Shown here: piece after piece, positions 18,331-27,272 of the stretch
Layout: each line of letters opens with the position of its first letter
Numbering within the stretch: the stretch's first letter is position 1
Assembly: GCA_023417655.1 (NCBI GenBank)
Contig: JAEZFD010000004.1
Coordinates: forward strand, 33,473 to 97,472
DNA length: 64,000 nucleotides
Reading direction: 5' to 3'
Source of the DNA: Planctomycetota bacterium
GTDB lineage: Bacteria; Planctomycetota; Planctomycetia; Planctomycetales; Planctomycetaceae
Translations under genes and position numbers: made by a program
Notes under the pieces: model-generated
Told to the model about the DNA's origin: nothing
Seen by the model: the letters and a program-made list of their open reading frames with translations, nothing else
Database searches by the model: none

Positions 18331-21300
18331 ATGAGAATGAATAATCTAAAGACCCGGTTCACGATCGCCGGGATTGTGTTGATGGCGTCCATGCTGGCCT
18401 GCGGAGTCTGGAGTGTCTTAACGTTTCATCGACTTGGCTCGGCGTTGCAGAGGACCCTCGATGAGAATCAGCTGACGATTCATCTCGCAGTGGAGATGAT
18501 CTATGCATTGGAGCGTGAAGATCGGGCAATCCTCACTGCGCTTCAAAGTGGAACTGCTCAGGACGTTGCGGCGATTACCTTGGAGAGAAACTCTTTCGAC
18601 TCTCGCTATCAGTCACTGAAAGAGCATGTTCATACACGGGAAGATGTTAATGCTTATGCAGCGGTTCGAAAGGACGTCGACGCATTCCGTGCCGCCGCGG
18701 ATGATCTGATTCAGGATCGGACCAGTGCCGACGTGCTGACGCGGTATACCCAGGAGGTCGATCCGGTTTTGCGTCAGGCCATTGCCGCAGTGCGACATTT
18801 TCGTGAAGCGAATGTCGATGCCATGCGGGTTGCGGGTTCCCATATCGAAGAGGACGCCCGAGGCTCAAGTCTTATCATTGGCGGACTGACACTGCTGGCG
18901 TTCTCTGTTTCGCTGAGCGTTATCAGTCTGCTGACGCGGAGCGTAATGAGGCCGATTCGCGAGCTCGATCACGCTGTCGCCGCGATTCGGCGGGATGAAT
19001 TTGAGCATCGGGTTCCCGTCTGGTCGCGGGATGAACTTGGTCGTCTGGCCGAAGGTTTTAATCAGATGGCAGAAGGCCTGATTAACTCGCGCCGCGAGAT
19101 TGAAGATCGATTCCGCCAGCTGGCTGAGAATATCAACGAAATCTTTATCGTGTCGAATGCGGCTGGTGATCGCATCTATTACGTCAGTCCAGCCTATGCT
19201 GAGGTCTGGGGGCGAAGCAGTGAGAGTCTTTACGAAGATCCCCATTCGTGGCTGACGAGCGTTCATCCTGACGATCGAGGGGCCGCGATTGCAAATCTCC
19301 AATGCCGGGCGAAGGGAGAGTTCTTTGATCTTGAATACCGCATTGTCCGCCCTGACGGAGCCATCCGGTGGATCCGCAGTCGTGCGTTTCCTTTTGGCGT
19401 GGCGAGTTCGACTGAACCCCGTGTTGCCGGACTGGCTGAAGATATTACGGATCGGAAGAACGTCGAAGTCGAAGTCCGGAGAGTGAAGGAGCGACTTGAA
19501 TTGGCTGTCCGCAGCTCAAACCAGTGTATCTGGGAATACGACATGCCTGACGGTCGGCTTGAGACCAGTCAGGCGACATTCATTAATGTCTGGGAATCGC
19601 TGGGGTATGACCCTGAAGATGCCCCGGAGGATGTCAGAGATGCTGTTGCTCTGGCGGTGCATCCTGAGGATAAGGGACGCGTTCAGGCTGCGATTGACCA
19701 CTGCCTGAAAAGTTCCGATCGCGAGTATGAACTCGAAAGTCGGGTGATCGCGAATTGCGGCGCTGTTCGCTGGCACCTGTCACGTGGCGTCGTTCTGAGA
19801 GATGGCAGCGGGGTGCCGAAGCGTTTTGTCGGCACCAGTATCGATATCACAGAATTAAAAGAGGCTGAAGAAGCGCTCCGAAAGAGTGAGCAACGTTTCC
19901 GGATCTTTGCCGATCATGCTGCTGATGCCTTCTTTCTTCATGATGAAAATCTCGTTGTCTGTGATGTGAACAAGCAGGCGTGTGAAAGTCTGGGGTATGG
20001 ACGGGATGAATTATTAGGGATGAGTCCTGTCGACTTCGACGCCGACACGAATGCTGACGACCTGAAGTCGATTCAGGCGAAACTGCTGGAAGGGCAGATG
20101 CTCTCGTTTGATTCGCGTCATCGACGGAAAGATGGCAGCACATTCCCTGTGGAGGTCAGAGGTCAGCTGTTCTGGGAAGGGGGCCGCGCCTTTACACTGA
20201 CTCTGGCTCGCGACGTGACAGAACGAAGACAGGCGGAACGGGCATTGCTTGAGAGCGAAGAACGTTTTCGAAGTACATTCGAAAATGCGGGGGTCGGCAT
20301 CGCGCTCTGCGATGTGAAAGGGAACTTTCTCCATGTGAATCCGAGTTTTTCACGGATTGTGGGCTACTCGGACGCGGAACTCGCAGGACAAAGCTATCAG
20401 GCGATCACGCACCCTGATGATCTGATGATCGATGCCGAGCAGATTCAGCAGCTGTTGAGGAAAGAGCGGTCAGGGTATTCGGTCGAGAAGCGTTTTGTCC
20501 GCAATGGTGGCTCTGACATCTGGGTCACTCTTTCTGGATCTGTTCTGCAGTGCGGTGCCGATGGAACTCCCAGAAGTCTGATCGCGATTATCGAAGATAT
20601 TTCCGAACGTAAGCGGCTGGAGGAGGAGCTCCGGATCAGTGAATCCTCATTCCGCGGGATCTTCGAGAATGCTGCTGTCGGAATTGCTCAGTGCAGCCTC
20701 GACGGCCGTTACCTGCAGATGAATCAGAAGTATGGCGACATTCTCCGATTCGCGCGTGGAGAATTGTTGGGTGCGACGTTTAGTGAAGTTGTTCATCCTG
20801 AGGATCTGGCCTCGACCGTGGAGATGTTTGAAAGGCTGGGGCGCGGCGAAATACTCAGTGAAACCCAGGAGAAACGCCTGATCTGCAAGGACGGAACACA
20901 GGTCTGGGTCATCCTGACTGTCTCATTGGAAAGGGATCAGGATGGGAATCCCCTGCGGACCATTGGAATCATCGAGGATATTTCAGAGCGGAAGCGTCTT
21001 GAGGAGGAACTGAGGCAAAGTGAAGAGCAGTTCCGCCTCATGGCGAACTCGATGCCTCATATTGTTTGGACCGCCGATCTTGATGGAACCTGTGATTACA
21101 TCAATGACCGTTTCGTAGAGTACACCGGAATTCCCGCCAGCGAGTTAACCTGGGAGAGATGGTTCTCGCTCGTGCATCCTGATGATCGCGAGCGGAACAT
21201 TCTCGAATGGAGGGCCGCCGTCGAAGGTGGTCGGGAATGCGATCTCGAGTTTCGGCTGCAAGCGGCTAACGGGACCTATCGCTGGTTCCGGGGGAGAGCG

Positions 21301-23397
21301 CTGCCGATCTATGGAGAGCCGGGCCAGATTATTAAGTGGATCGGGACCACCACCGATGTTGATACTCAGAAGCAGAGCGAACAAGTTCTAGAACGCGCCA
21401 AGGCAGCAGCTGAGGCCGCGAATCGGGCGAAAGATGAGTTTCTCGCGAATGTCAGCCATGAAATTCGAACTCCGATGAATGCCATTCTCGGCATGACAGA
21501 ACTCGTCCTGGATACGCCCCTCACCGATGATCAGCGACAGTCCTTGAAGACGGTCCACTCTGCGGCCGATAGCCTGCTCGCCATTATTAACGATCTTCTG
21601 GACTTCTCACGGATCGAGGCCGGCAAGATGGAGTTGAGCGAGGAAGTATTCTCACTTCGCGCATTACTCGGAGACACACTGCGGGCACTGGCTGTCAGGG
21701 CTCACCGAAAAGGTCTGGAGATCGTCAGTCACCTGCAACCGGATGTCCCGGACACACTGGTGGGAGATGGGGGCCGTCTCAGACAGGTGATTCTTAATCT
21801 TGTCGGAAACGCTATTAAATTCACCGAAACCGGCGAAGTCGTCGTTCGAGTGACGAGATCTGAAGAGACCTCGTCTGACAATCGGATCGAGTTGGTCTTT
21901 TCTGTGACCGATACCGGCATCGGGATTCCGAAGGAGAAGCACGCCAAAGTATTCCGCGCCTTCGAACAGGAAGACAGTTCCACGACCAGAAGATATGGCG
22001 GGACAGGTCTCGGTCTGACGATCGCCAGTCAGATTGTGGAGCTGATGGGGGGCTCATTGACCCTTGAGAGTGAAGTGAATCGTGGAAGTTGTTTTACATT
22101 CTCCGCACAATTTGGAATCAATCCTGATACCACGGTGACAGGACAGCATCTGCTGCCGATTCAACTCAAGGAGCTGCGCACACTGATTGTCGACGATAAT
22201 GCCACGAACCGTCACATTCTGACCGAGTATCTGCGTGGCTGGCAAATGGATCCTGTTGCCGTCGGAGATGGGATCGCTGCGCTGGGGGCCCTCTGGGACG
22301 CAGTGACGGGCAATCAGCCATATGAACTTGTTATGCTCGACTCACGGATGCCAGATACCGATGGATTAGCAATCGCCGAGCTGATCCGCAGGCGTTCCGA
22401 TCTCTCTGCGACTCGACTGATTCTGCTCACATCCGGCGATCGCCCGGGTGACGCATCCCGATTCCGTGATCTGAAAATTGATGCTCATCTTTTGAAACCT
22501 GTTCAGCCGGATGAATTGCTCGAGACTATTTATCAAGTGATGCGTGGCGGGGGTGAGTCTTCGAAGGAAACCGCCACGCCCGGCGAGCATCATCACAGAG
22601 CGACAGGACTTCATTCTCAATCACTGAAGATTCTCGTCGCTGAAGATAATGAGTTTAATGCTCAAGTTCTCGAGATGTATCTGAATAAAATGGGCCATGG
22701 GGTTCACTTGGCGGCAAATGGAGTCGATGCTCTCAGGTTCGCACTTGAACAAGAATTCGACTTTCTGCTGGTCGACATTCACATGCCCGGGCTGGACGGG
22801 TTTGAAGTGGTCAGCCGCATTCGGCAGCACGAAAAAACGACGGGAAAACATCTTCCCACTATCGCTCTTACTGCGAGATCCCGCCGCGAAGACCGTGAGC
22901 AATGCCTTGCGGCCGGGATGGATGATTTCCTCACGAAGCCGTTTCGCGCGGAGGAACTGGAGGCGGCACTGAGCCGGATTGCTGGCACGATCCCCAAGTT
23001 AGTGACGCAGGACTCCAGTCCTCATATATCCGGCTTTAGGATTCTCGATCCGCGTGTCTTGCTCTCGGCATGTGGCAGGGATGACGAAATGCTGACGAAA
23101 GTGATCGAGTCGTTTCGCCAGCACCTTCAGATTCAGCTGGTCTTGATGCGGGAAGAGGTTCGCCAGCATGACGTGCTGCAACTGCGAGAAACGGCTCACA
23201 AACTGGCAGGGATTCTCTCTGCATTCTCGACGGCCGCTGCCGGAATTGCCTCGGAACTGGAGGACCTCGCGGCCGCAGGGCAGAGGGATGAGTTTCCTGA
23301 GGCACAGCGTCGCTTGGAGGAAGCGTGTGAACAACTCCTCAGGGAGTTGAACGGGGTCTCTATCTCCGTGCTCATTCAGCACACCCAGATGTGCTAA
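18331..23397 (+). CDS. Membrane hybrid sensor histidine kinase with six PAS, two REC and an HPt domain
   Basis: The 1688-residue protein has two membrane helices (about 10-30 and 183-203) enclosing a periplasmic helical sensor, then HAMP (about 205-255), six PAS/PAC units (about 260-1020), HisKA with His near 1043 (NVSHEIRTPMNAI), HATPase_c (about 1140-1260), two receivers (Asp near 1336 in MLDSRMPD and near 1481 in LVDIHMPG) and a C-terminal HPt with His near 1623 (ETAHKLAG). PAS units 4 and 5 share ERKRLEEELR linkers and look recently duplicated. All phosphorelay residues are present, so the protein can carry out His-Asp-His transfer alone. The divergent NtrC-type regulator is the obvious candidate for final receiver. 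Confidence 0.95.
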   Translation: MRMNNLKTRFTIAGIVLMASMLACGVWSVLTFHRLGSALQRTLDENQLTIHLAVEMIYALEREDRAILTALQSGTAQDVAAITLERNSFDSRYQSLKEHVHTREDVNAYAAVRKDVDAFRAAADDLIQDRTSADVLTRYTQEVDPVLRQAIAAVRHFREANVDAMRVAGSHIEEDARGSSLIIGGLTLLAFSVSLSVISLLTRSVMRPIRELDHAVAAIRRDEFEHRVPVWSRDELGRLAEGFNQMAEGLINSRREIEDRFRQLAENINEIFIVSNAAGDRIYYVSPAYAEVWGRSSESLYEDPHSWLTSVHPDDRGAAIANLQCRAKGEFFDLEYRIVRPDGAIRWIRSRAFPFGVASSTEPRVAGLAEDITDRKNVEVEVRRVKERLELAVRSSNQCIWEYDMPDGRLETSQATFINVWESLGYDPEDAPEDVRDAVALAVHPEDKGRVQAAIDHCLKSSDREYELESRVIANCGAVRWHLSRGVVLRDGSGVPKRFVGTSIDITELKEAEEALRKSEQRFRIFADHAADAFFLHDENLVVCDVNKQACESLGYGRDELLGMSPVDFDADTNADDLKSIQAKLLEGQMLSFDSRHRRKDGSTFPVEVRGQLFWEGGRAFTLTLARDVTERRQAERALLESEERFRSTFENAGVGIALCDVKGNFLHVNPSFSRIVGYSDAELAGQSYQAITHPDDLMIDAEQIQQLLRKERSGYSVEKRFVRNGGSDIWVTLSGSVLQCGADGTPRSLIAIIEDISERKRLEEELRISESSFRGIFENAAVGIAQCSLDGRYLQMNQKYGDILRFARGELLGATFSEVVHPEDLASTVEMFERLGRGEILSETQEKRLICKDGTQVWVILTVSLERDQDGNPLRTIGIIEDISERKRLEEELRQSEEQFRLMANSMPHIVWTADLDGTCDYINDRFVEYTGIPASELTWERWFSLVHPDDRERNILEWRAAVEGGRECDLEFRLQAANGTYRWFRGRALPIYGEPGQIIKWIGTTTDVDTQKQSEQVLERAKAAAEAANRAKDEFLANVSHEIRTPMNAILGMTELVLDTPLTDDQRQSLKTVHSAADSLLAIINDLLDFSRIEAGKMELSEEVFSLRALLGDTLRALAVRAHRKGLEIVSHLQPDVPDTLVGDGGRLRQVILNLVGNAIKFTETGEVVVRVTRSEETSSDNRIELVFSVTDTGIGIPKEKHAKVFRAFEQEDSSTTRRYGGTGLGLTIASQIVELMGGSLTLESEVNRGSCFTFSAQFGINPDTTVTGQHLLPIQLKELRTLIVDDNATNRHILTEYLRGWQMDPVAVGDGIAALGALWDAVTGNQPYELVMLDSRMPDTDGLAIAELIRRRSDLSATRLILLTSGDRPGDASRFRDLKIDAHLLKPVQPDELLETIYQVMRGGGESSKETATPGEHHHRATGLHSQSLKILVAEDNEFNAQVLEMYLNKMGHGVHLAANGVDALRFALEQEFDFLLVDIHMPGLDGFEVVSRIRQHEKTTGKHLPTIALTARSRREDREQCLAAGMDDFLTKPFRAEELEAALSRIAGTIPKLVTQDSSPHISGFRILDPRVLLSACGRDDEMLTKVIESFRQHLQIQLVLMREEVRQHDVLQLRETAHKLAGILSAFSTAAAGIASELEDLAAAGQRDEFPEAQRRLEEACEQLLRELNGVSISVLIQHTQMC

Positions 23398-23695
23398 GGG
23401 CAGGATATCCTCTCTTCATAATCTGATCTGAAGATTCCTTACATGTAAGTTACGAATTCTCTGATAGTTCTCTGCTGATTCTGCAGAATGCTCGAAATCG
23501 CTTCACTGCGGGGGGTTGAGTTACTTCCGGGAACTCAAAGACGCCGTCTTCCCCGTCGCTGGAATCCGGAGCGGTACGAATCGTGCGAATGGTTTCTTCG
23601 TGGATCCGGCTTTAACGCTCTTGCCTGTGCGAACTCTCCAGAGCAATGAAGTCGATAATGTCTCGCACCAGGATTGAGAAGAGAAAAGGACAGTC

Positions 23696-24220
23696 ATGGC
23701 TAATGCAAATCCAAATTCGAAAACAGTTCATGTGAACGGCAAACTTGCGACGCCGACCGATCTCTCGGCTGATGGAGTGAACGCGGTTTCAGAAGAACTT
23801 CGTTTGCTTCTGGCCGATGTTTTCGCTCTCTATGTTAAAACGAAGAACTTCCACTGGCACATGAGTGGACCTCACTTCCGGGACTATCATCTGCTTCTCG
23901 ATGAACAGGCCTCACAGATTTTTAAGATGACCGACGATATCGCCGAACGCGCCAGAAAGATTGGTGGGACGAGTTTACATTCCATCGGGGAAATCAGCAG
24001 GTTCCAGCGGTTGCATGATAATGATGACGACTTCGTGAATCCCCGTGACATGATTGCTGAACTCGCGGAAGACAACTTGAAGTTAACTGGCTTTTTGCGG
24101 CAGACGCATCGTGTTTGTGATGAGTTTCAGGATTTGGCAACCGCCAGCCTGCTGGAAACCTGGATTGATCAGACGGAACGCCGGACCTGGTTTCTCTCGG
24201 AGACGGCGGGATCCCTGTGA
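23696..24220 (+). CDS. dps: Dps-like ferritin (DNA starvation/stationary phase protection protein)
   Basis: The 174-residue protein fits the Dps family. KTKNFHWHMSGPHF, LLLDEQASQI and DDIAERARKIGG give the inter-subunit ferroxidase ligands (His, His, Asp, Glu) in family spacing. Dps dodecamers oxidise and store iron with hydrogen peroxide and protect DNA in stress. The N-terminal tail (about 25 residues) is polar and not Lys-rich, so tail-mediated DNA binding is doubtful. It stands alone, 298 bp after the giant kinase, and ends in a good hairpin terminator. The start at ATG 23696 has GAAAAGGA upstream as a fair ribosome binding site. Confidence 0.93.
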   Translation: MANANPNSKTVHVNGKLATPTDLSADGVNAVSEELRLLLADVFALYVKTKNFHWHMSGPHFRDYHLLLDEQASQIFKMTDDIAERARKIGGTSLHSIGEISRFQRLHDNDDDFVNPRDMIAELAEDNLKLTGFLRQTHRVCDEFQDLATASLLETWIDQTERRTWFLSETAGSL

Positions 24221-24286
24221 CATGTCAGTTTCCGGCAATGTGACTTCGCAGTAGAGCATTGCGAACCTCTCTCAATCAAGCATTTC

Positions 24287-24334
24287 ATCAGGCTTTGCAG
24301 AATGGGCTTCTGCAGGGCCTGATCTCATTTATTG
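24287..24334 (+). terminator. Hairpin terminator after dps
   Basis: A 16-bp stem with two G-T pairs joins ATCAGGCTTTGCAGAA (24287-24302) and TTCTGCAGGGCCTGAT (24308-24323) across a 5-base loop, followed by CTCATTTATT. It lies 66 bases after the dps stop codon. Confidence 0.65.
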
Positions 24335-24726
24335 TCGCTAACGAGCGATTAATTGTGCAAAGAGCCGGGGCGGTAAATCATTGTTCATACGGGCCAAATT
24401 TCTTTCAAAAGCACTGGGCCTTGTCGAGAATAAACTCTTCTCGGTTGGGCAGATTCCGGAAACCGAAAGGGATTTGTTCCCGGGATTCGATGGAGTTCGG
24501 CGGAGATCCGTGGGGTGTGTTATCTGTTCCGAGGAGCTGGTGAAACGGCACGCTCAGCGGCATGGTTGTTGCGAACTGCTAATTCGCTCACAGAGAATCA
24601 ATCATTCGCTCTAAACCGGTCTCACCCCGCTGATTGATCAACGCTGGAGAGCTTCTTTCGCACCTTTAAGCAGGTCGAGCGACTCTAAGTGCTCGGACTG
24701 GTCACTACTGCCCCGGGAGACGAACC
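24335..24726. other. Intergenic stretch before the bicupin gene
   Basis: No gene is recognised. Short open frames exist but show no protein-like composition. The promoter of the bicupin gene should lie here; no clear -35/-10 pair was seen. Confidence 0.5.
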
Positions 24727-25893
24727 ATGACCGACTTTGACCGCCGCGAATTCTTCACAAGTGCTGCCTTCTTCGCCGCTGCCGCAGGGGCAGCGATGTT
24801 GGATCAGAAGCAGTCGCTGGGGGGTGATCCCAGTTTTATGAACAACGTGCCGGATCCAGTCGACTCTGGTAAGGAGCTACCGACATTCAAGTTCGAACTG
24901 GAGAAGTCGCAGGGGAAGGTGATCGGCAAGAGCTCTGGGAAGGAAGCGACAGTCGAACAGCTTCCCATTTCCAAGGGGCTTGCTGGCGTTTCAATGCGTC
25001 TCGAACCCGGAGCGATGCGTGAGCTGCATTGGCATGCGACCGCGGCCGAATGGGCACTTGTTCTCGAAGGCCGGGTGCGGACGACGGTCATCGCACCTGA
25101 CGGAACTGCTGAAATCAACGATTTCAATCCCGGCGATGTCTGGTATTTCCCACGCGGAAACGGGCACATGCTGGAGTGTCTGGGGAATGAACCTTGCCAC
25201 TTCATTTTGATCTTCGATAACGGGTATTTCTCCGAGTTCGGGACTTTCAGCATCTCCGACTGGATCGGCCACGCTTCTCCGAACTTGCTGGCGAAGAACT
25301 TTGGAGTACCTGCTTCCACATTCAAGGACTTCCCGAAGGAAGAAGTCTATTTTGCTCGCGGGGCCGTCCCCCCGGAGAAACCTGCTGTGCCGCTTCAGGG
25401 AGTGAAAGAGCCTCCGCTCACTCATAAGTTTGAACTCCTTTCGAAGCCTCCACACCGCACTTTCAAAGGGGGCCGTGAATGGCGGGTCGACTCCAATAAC
25501 TTCCCGATCTCAACGACGATCACCGGTGTGGTTCTGGAGCTTGAACCAGGAGCCCTTCGCGAACTGCACTGGCATCCGACGGCCGATGAGTGGCAATACA
25601 TCATTCAGGGTGATCTGAGCGTCACCATGTTCGGATCGCATGGCCGTTATCGGGTGGAAACTCTTCATCAGGGAGACGTGGGTTACATCCCGCAAGGCTA
25701 TGGACACTCGCTTGAGAACGTGGGGACAACGACATGCAAGATTCTCATCGGCTTCAACAGCGGGGTCTATCAGACCATCGACCTTTCGCAGTGGATCGCA
25801 GGAAATCCGCCGGACGTGCTTGCCACGAACTTCAGCAAGTCGCCTCAGCTGTTTGAGAAATTTCCCAAGTCTGACGTGTTCATCACAAAGTAG
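24727..25893 (+). CDS. Bicupin oxalate decarboxylase family protein, exported by Tat
   Basis: The 388-residue protein begins with a Tat-like signal (DRREFFTSAAFFAAAAGAA). Two cupin domains follow, each with a complete manganese site: RELHWHATAAEWAL near residue 98 with GNGHMLE later, and RELHWHPTADEWQY near 278 with GYGHSLE later. Between them, YFSEFGTF near 168 aligns with the flexible lid of Bacillus oxalate decarboxylase (SENS), keeping the catalytic Glu that distinguishes decarboxylase from oxidase. The predicted reaction is oxalate to formate and CO2, in the periplasm. The lid residues after Glu differ (FG for NS), so the substrate may differ too. A di-haem peroxidase gene follows on the same strand. 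Confidence 0.88.
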   Translation: MTDFDRREFFTSAAFFAAAAGAAMLDQKQSLGGDPSFMNNVPDPVDSGKELPTFKFELEKSQGKVIGKSSGKEATVEQLPISKGLAGVSMRLEPGAMRELHWHATAAEWALVLEGRVRTTVIAPDGTAEINDFNPGDVWYFPRGNGHMLECLGNEPCHFILIFDNGYFSEFGTFSISDWIGHASPNLLAKNFGVPASTFKDFPKEEVYFARGAVPPEKPAVPLQGVKEPPLTHKFELLSKPPHRTFKGGREWRVDSNNFPISTTITGVVLELEPGALRELHWHPTADEWQYIIQGDLSVTMFGSHGRYRVETLHQGDVGYIPQGYGHSLENVGTTTCKILIGFNSGVYQTIDLSQWIAGNPPDVLATNFSKSPQLFEKFPKSDVFITK

Positions 25894-26108
25894 TGGCCGG
25901 GTTGGGGCAGGGCAGGCGTTGGTCGATCGGCACCGATGCGGTCGACCAACACTGTCCTTTTTGCTTCTGAGTCTTAACCGGTACGGCAGACCCTTCCAGG
26001 CCGCCCAAGCTCATTTCCGCGGCCGACTCGTCGTTCACATACATGCTCCACACGCGGTGGTAAGCCTCGTCCCTGGGCCAGCGGAAACCTGAATCAGGAG
26101 TCAGTCAG

Positions 26109-27230
26109 ATGCGAACACTTCATGCGGCCAAGACAAATGACAGGAGATTGAGATTGCGGGTCGCCGTTCCAATCTTTTTTCTCACCATCGGAGTCCTGCT
26201 TGCAGGTCGAACCCGTGCCGATGATGCACCCACGGCCGATTCACTACTGAAGCAGGCAAGGGAGACATTCAAGTCGCTGACTCCCCTCGTGGGCGAAGCG
26301 CAGGCCAATCAAAAATCCCCACAAGTGGAATTGGGGCGAAAGCTCTTTTTTGATCCCCGGATGTCAGCCGACGGAGTCTGGAGTTGCATGCTTTGCCATC
26401 AGCCGACTCTTTATGGCACTGACGCCCAACGACTCTCTCGGGGAGTCTTTGATAAGTTTCTTCCGCGAAACGCTCCGACCGTGTTGAATGCCTCACTTCA
26501 GTTTAAGGCGCACTGGGACGGCCGATTCGCGAGTGTCGAAGAACAGGCCTCCCACGCATTGCTGGGACCCGGCTTTGGAAATCACGATGTCCCGGAAGCA
26601 ATGGAACGAATCAAATCCATCCCCGGCTATGCTGAGGAATTCGCGAAAGCATTCCCAACGGATTCCGACCCGGTGACACCCACCAATCTCGGGACGGCGA
26701 TCGGGGCTTACGAAAGAACCCTGCTCACGCCTTCCCGCTTCGATGAGTATCTGGACGGTAAGCCAAACACGCTATCAGCAGCAGAGCGGAAAGGCCTACA
26801 GATCTTCACAGCCATTGGCTGTGCCGACTGTCACGACAAGCTTGGACTGGGAGGCGAAAGATTCGAGAAGTTTGGGGAAGTGAGTGACTATTGGAAGCAG
26901 ACAAAAAGCCAGGTGATTGATCAGGGGCGATTCGAGATCACCAAGAAGGAGGAAGATCGCTACGTCTTCAAAACACCGTCACTGAGGAATGTGGCGATGA
27001 CGCCGCCTTACTTCCATGACGGATCGGTGGCGGACCTCCACGAGGCGGTCAGGATCATGGCGAAGGTTCAGCTGGATGTGGATCTACCAGAGGAGCAGAA
27101 CCAATCTATTGTGACTTTTCTGCAAAGTCTCACGGGTGATCTCCCGGGACACTTTCAGACTGTGCCCGTTCTGCCGCCCGGGACATTCTTCCCCGTCAAA
27201 GAGTCTCCAGCAGCCTCTGCAGAACATTGA
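26109..27230 (+). CDS. Di-haem cytochrome c peroxidase/MauG family protein
   Basis: The 373-residue protein has a signal peptide (about residues 17-38, ending GRTRA) and two haem c attachment sites, CMLCH near residue 94 and CADCH near 239, in the spacing of the CcpA/MauG family. DGSVADLHEAVRIM and the preceding LRNVAMTPPYFHDG are further hallmarks. Such periplasmic enzymes reduce hydrogen peroxide with electrons from cytochrome c, or oxidise protein tryptophans (MauG type); the sequence alone does not decide. It lies 215 bp after the bicupin gene and ends 42 bp from the convergent porin gene. Confidence 0.93.
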   Translation: MRTLHAAKTNDRRLRLRVAVPIFFLTIGVLLAGRTRADDAPTADSLLKQARETFKSLTPLVGEAQANQKSPQVELGRKLFFDPRMSADGVWSCMLCHQPTLYGTDAQRLSRGVFDKFLPRNAPTVLNASLQFKAHWDGRFASVEEQASHALLGPGFGNHDVPEAMERIKSIPGYAEEFAKAFPTDSDPVTPTNLGTAIGAYERTLLTPSRFDEYLDGKPNTLSAAERKGLQIFTAIGCADCHDKLGLGGERFEKFGEVSDYWKQTKSQVIDQGRFEITKKEEDRYVFKTPSLRNVAMTPPYFHDGSVADLHEAVRIMAKVQLDVDLPEEQNQSIVTFLQSLTGDLPGHFQTVPVLPPGTFFPVKESPAASAEH

Positions 27231-27272
27231 GCCTCTTCAGGGTGATCGAAGAGATTTCAGGTGCAGTGTTCA

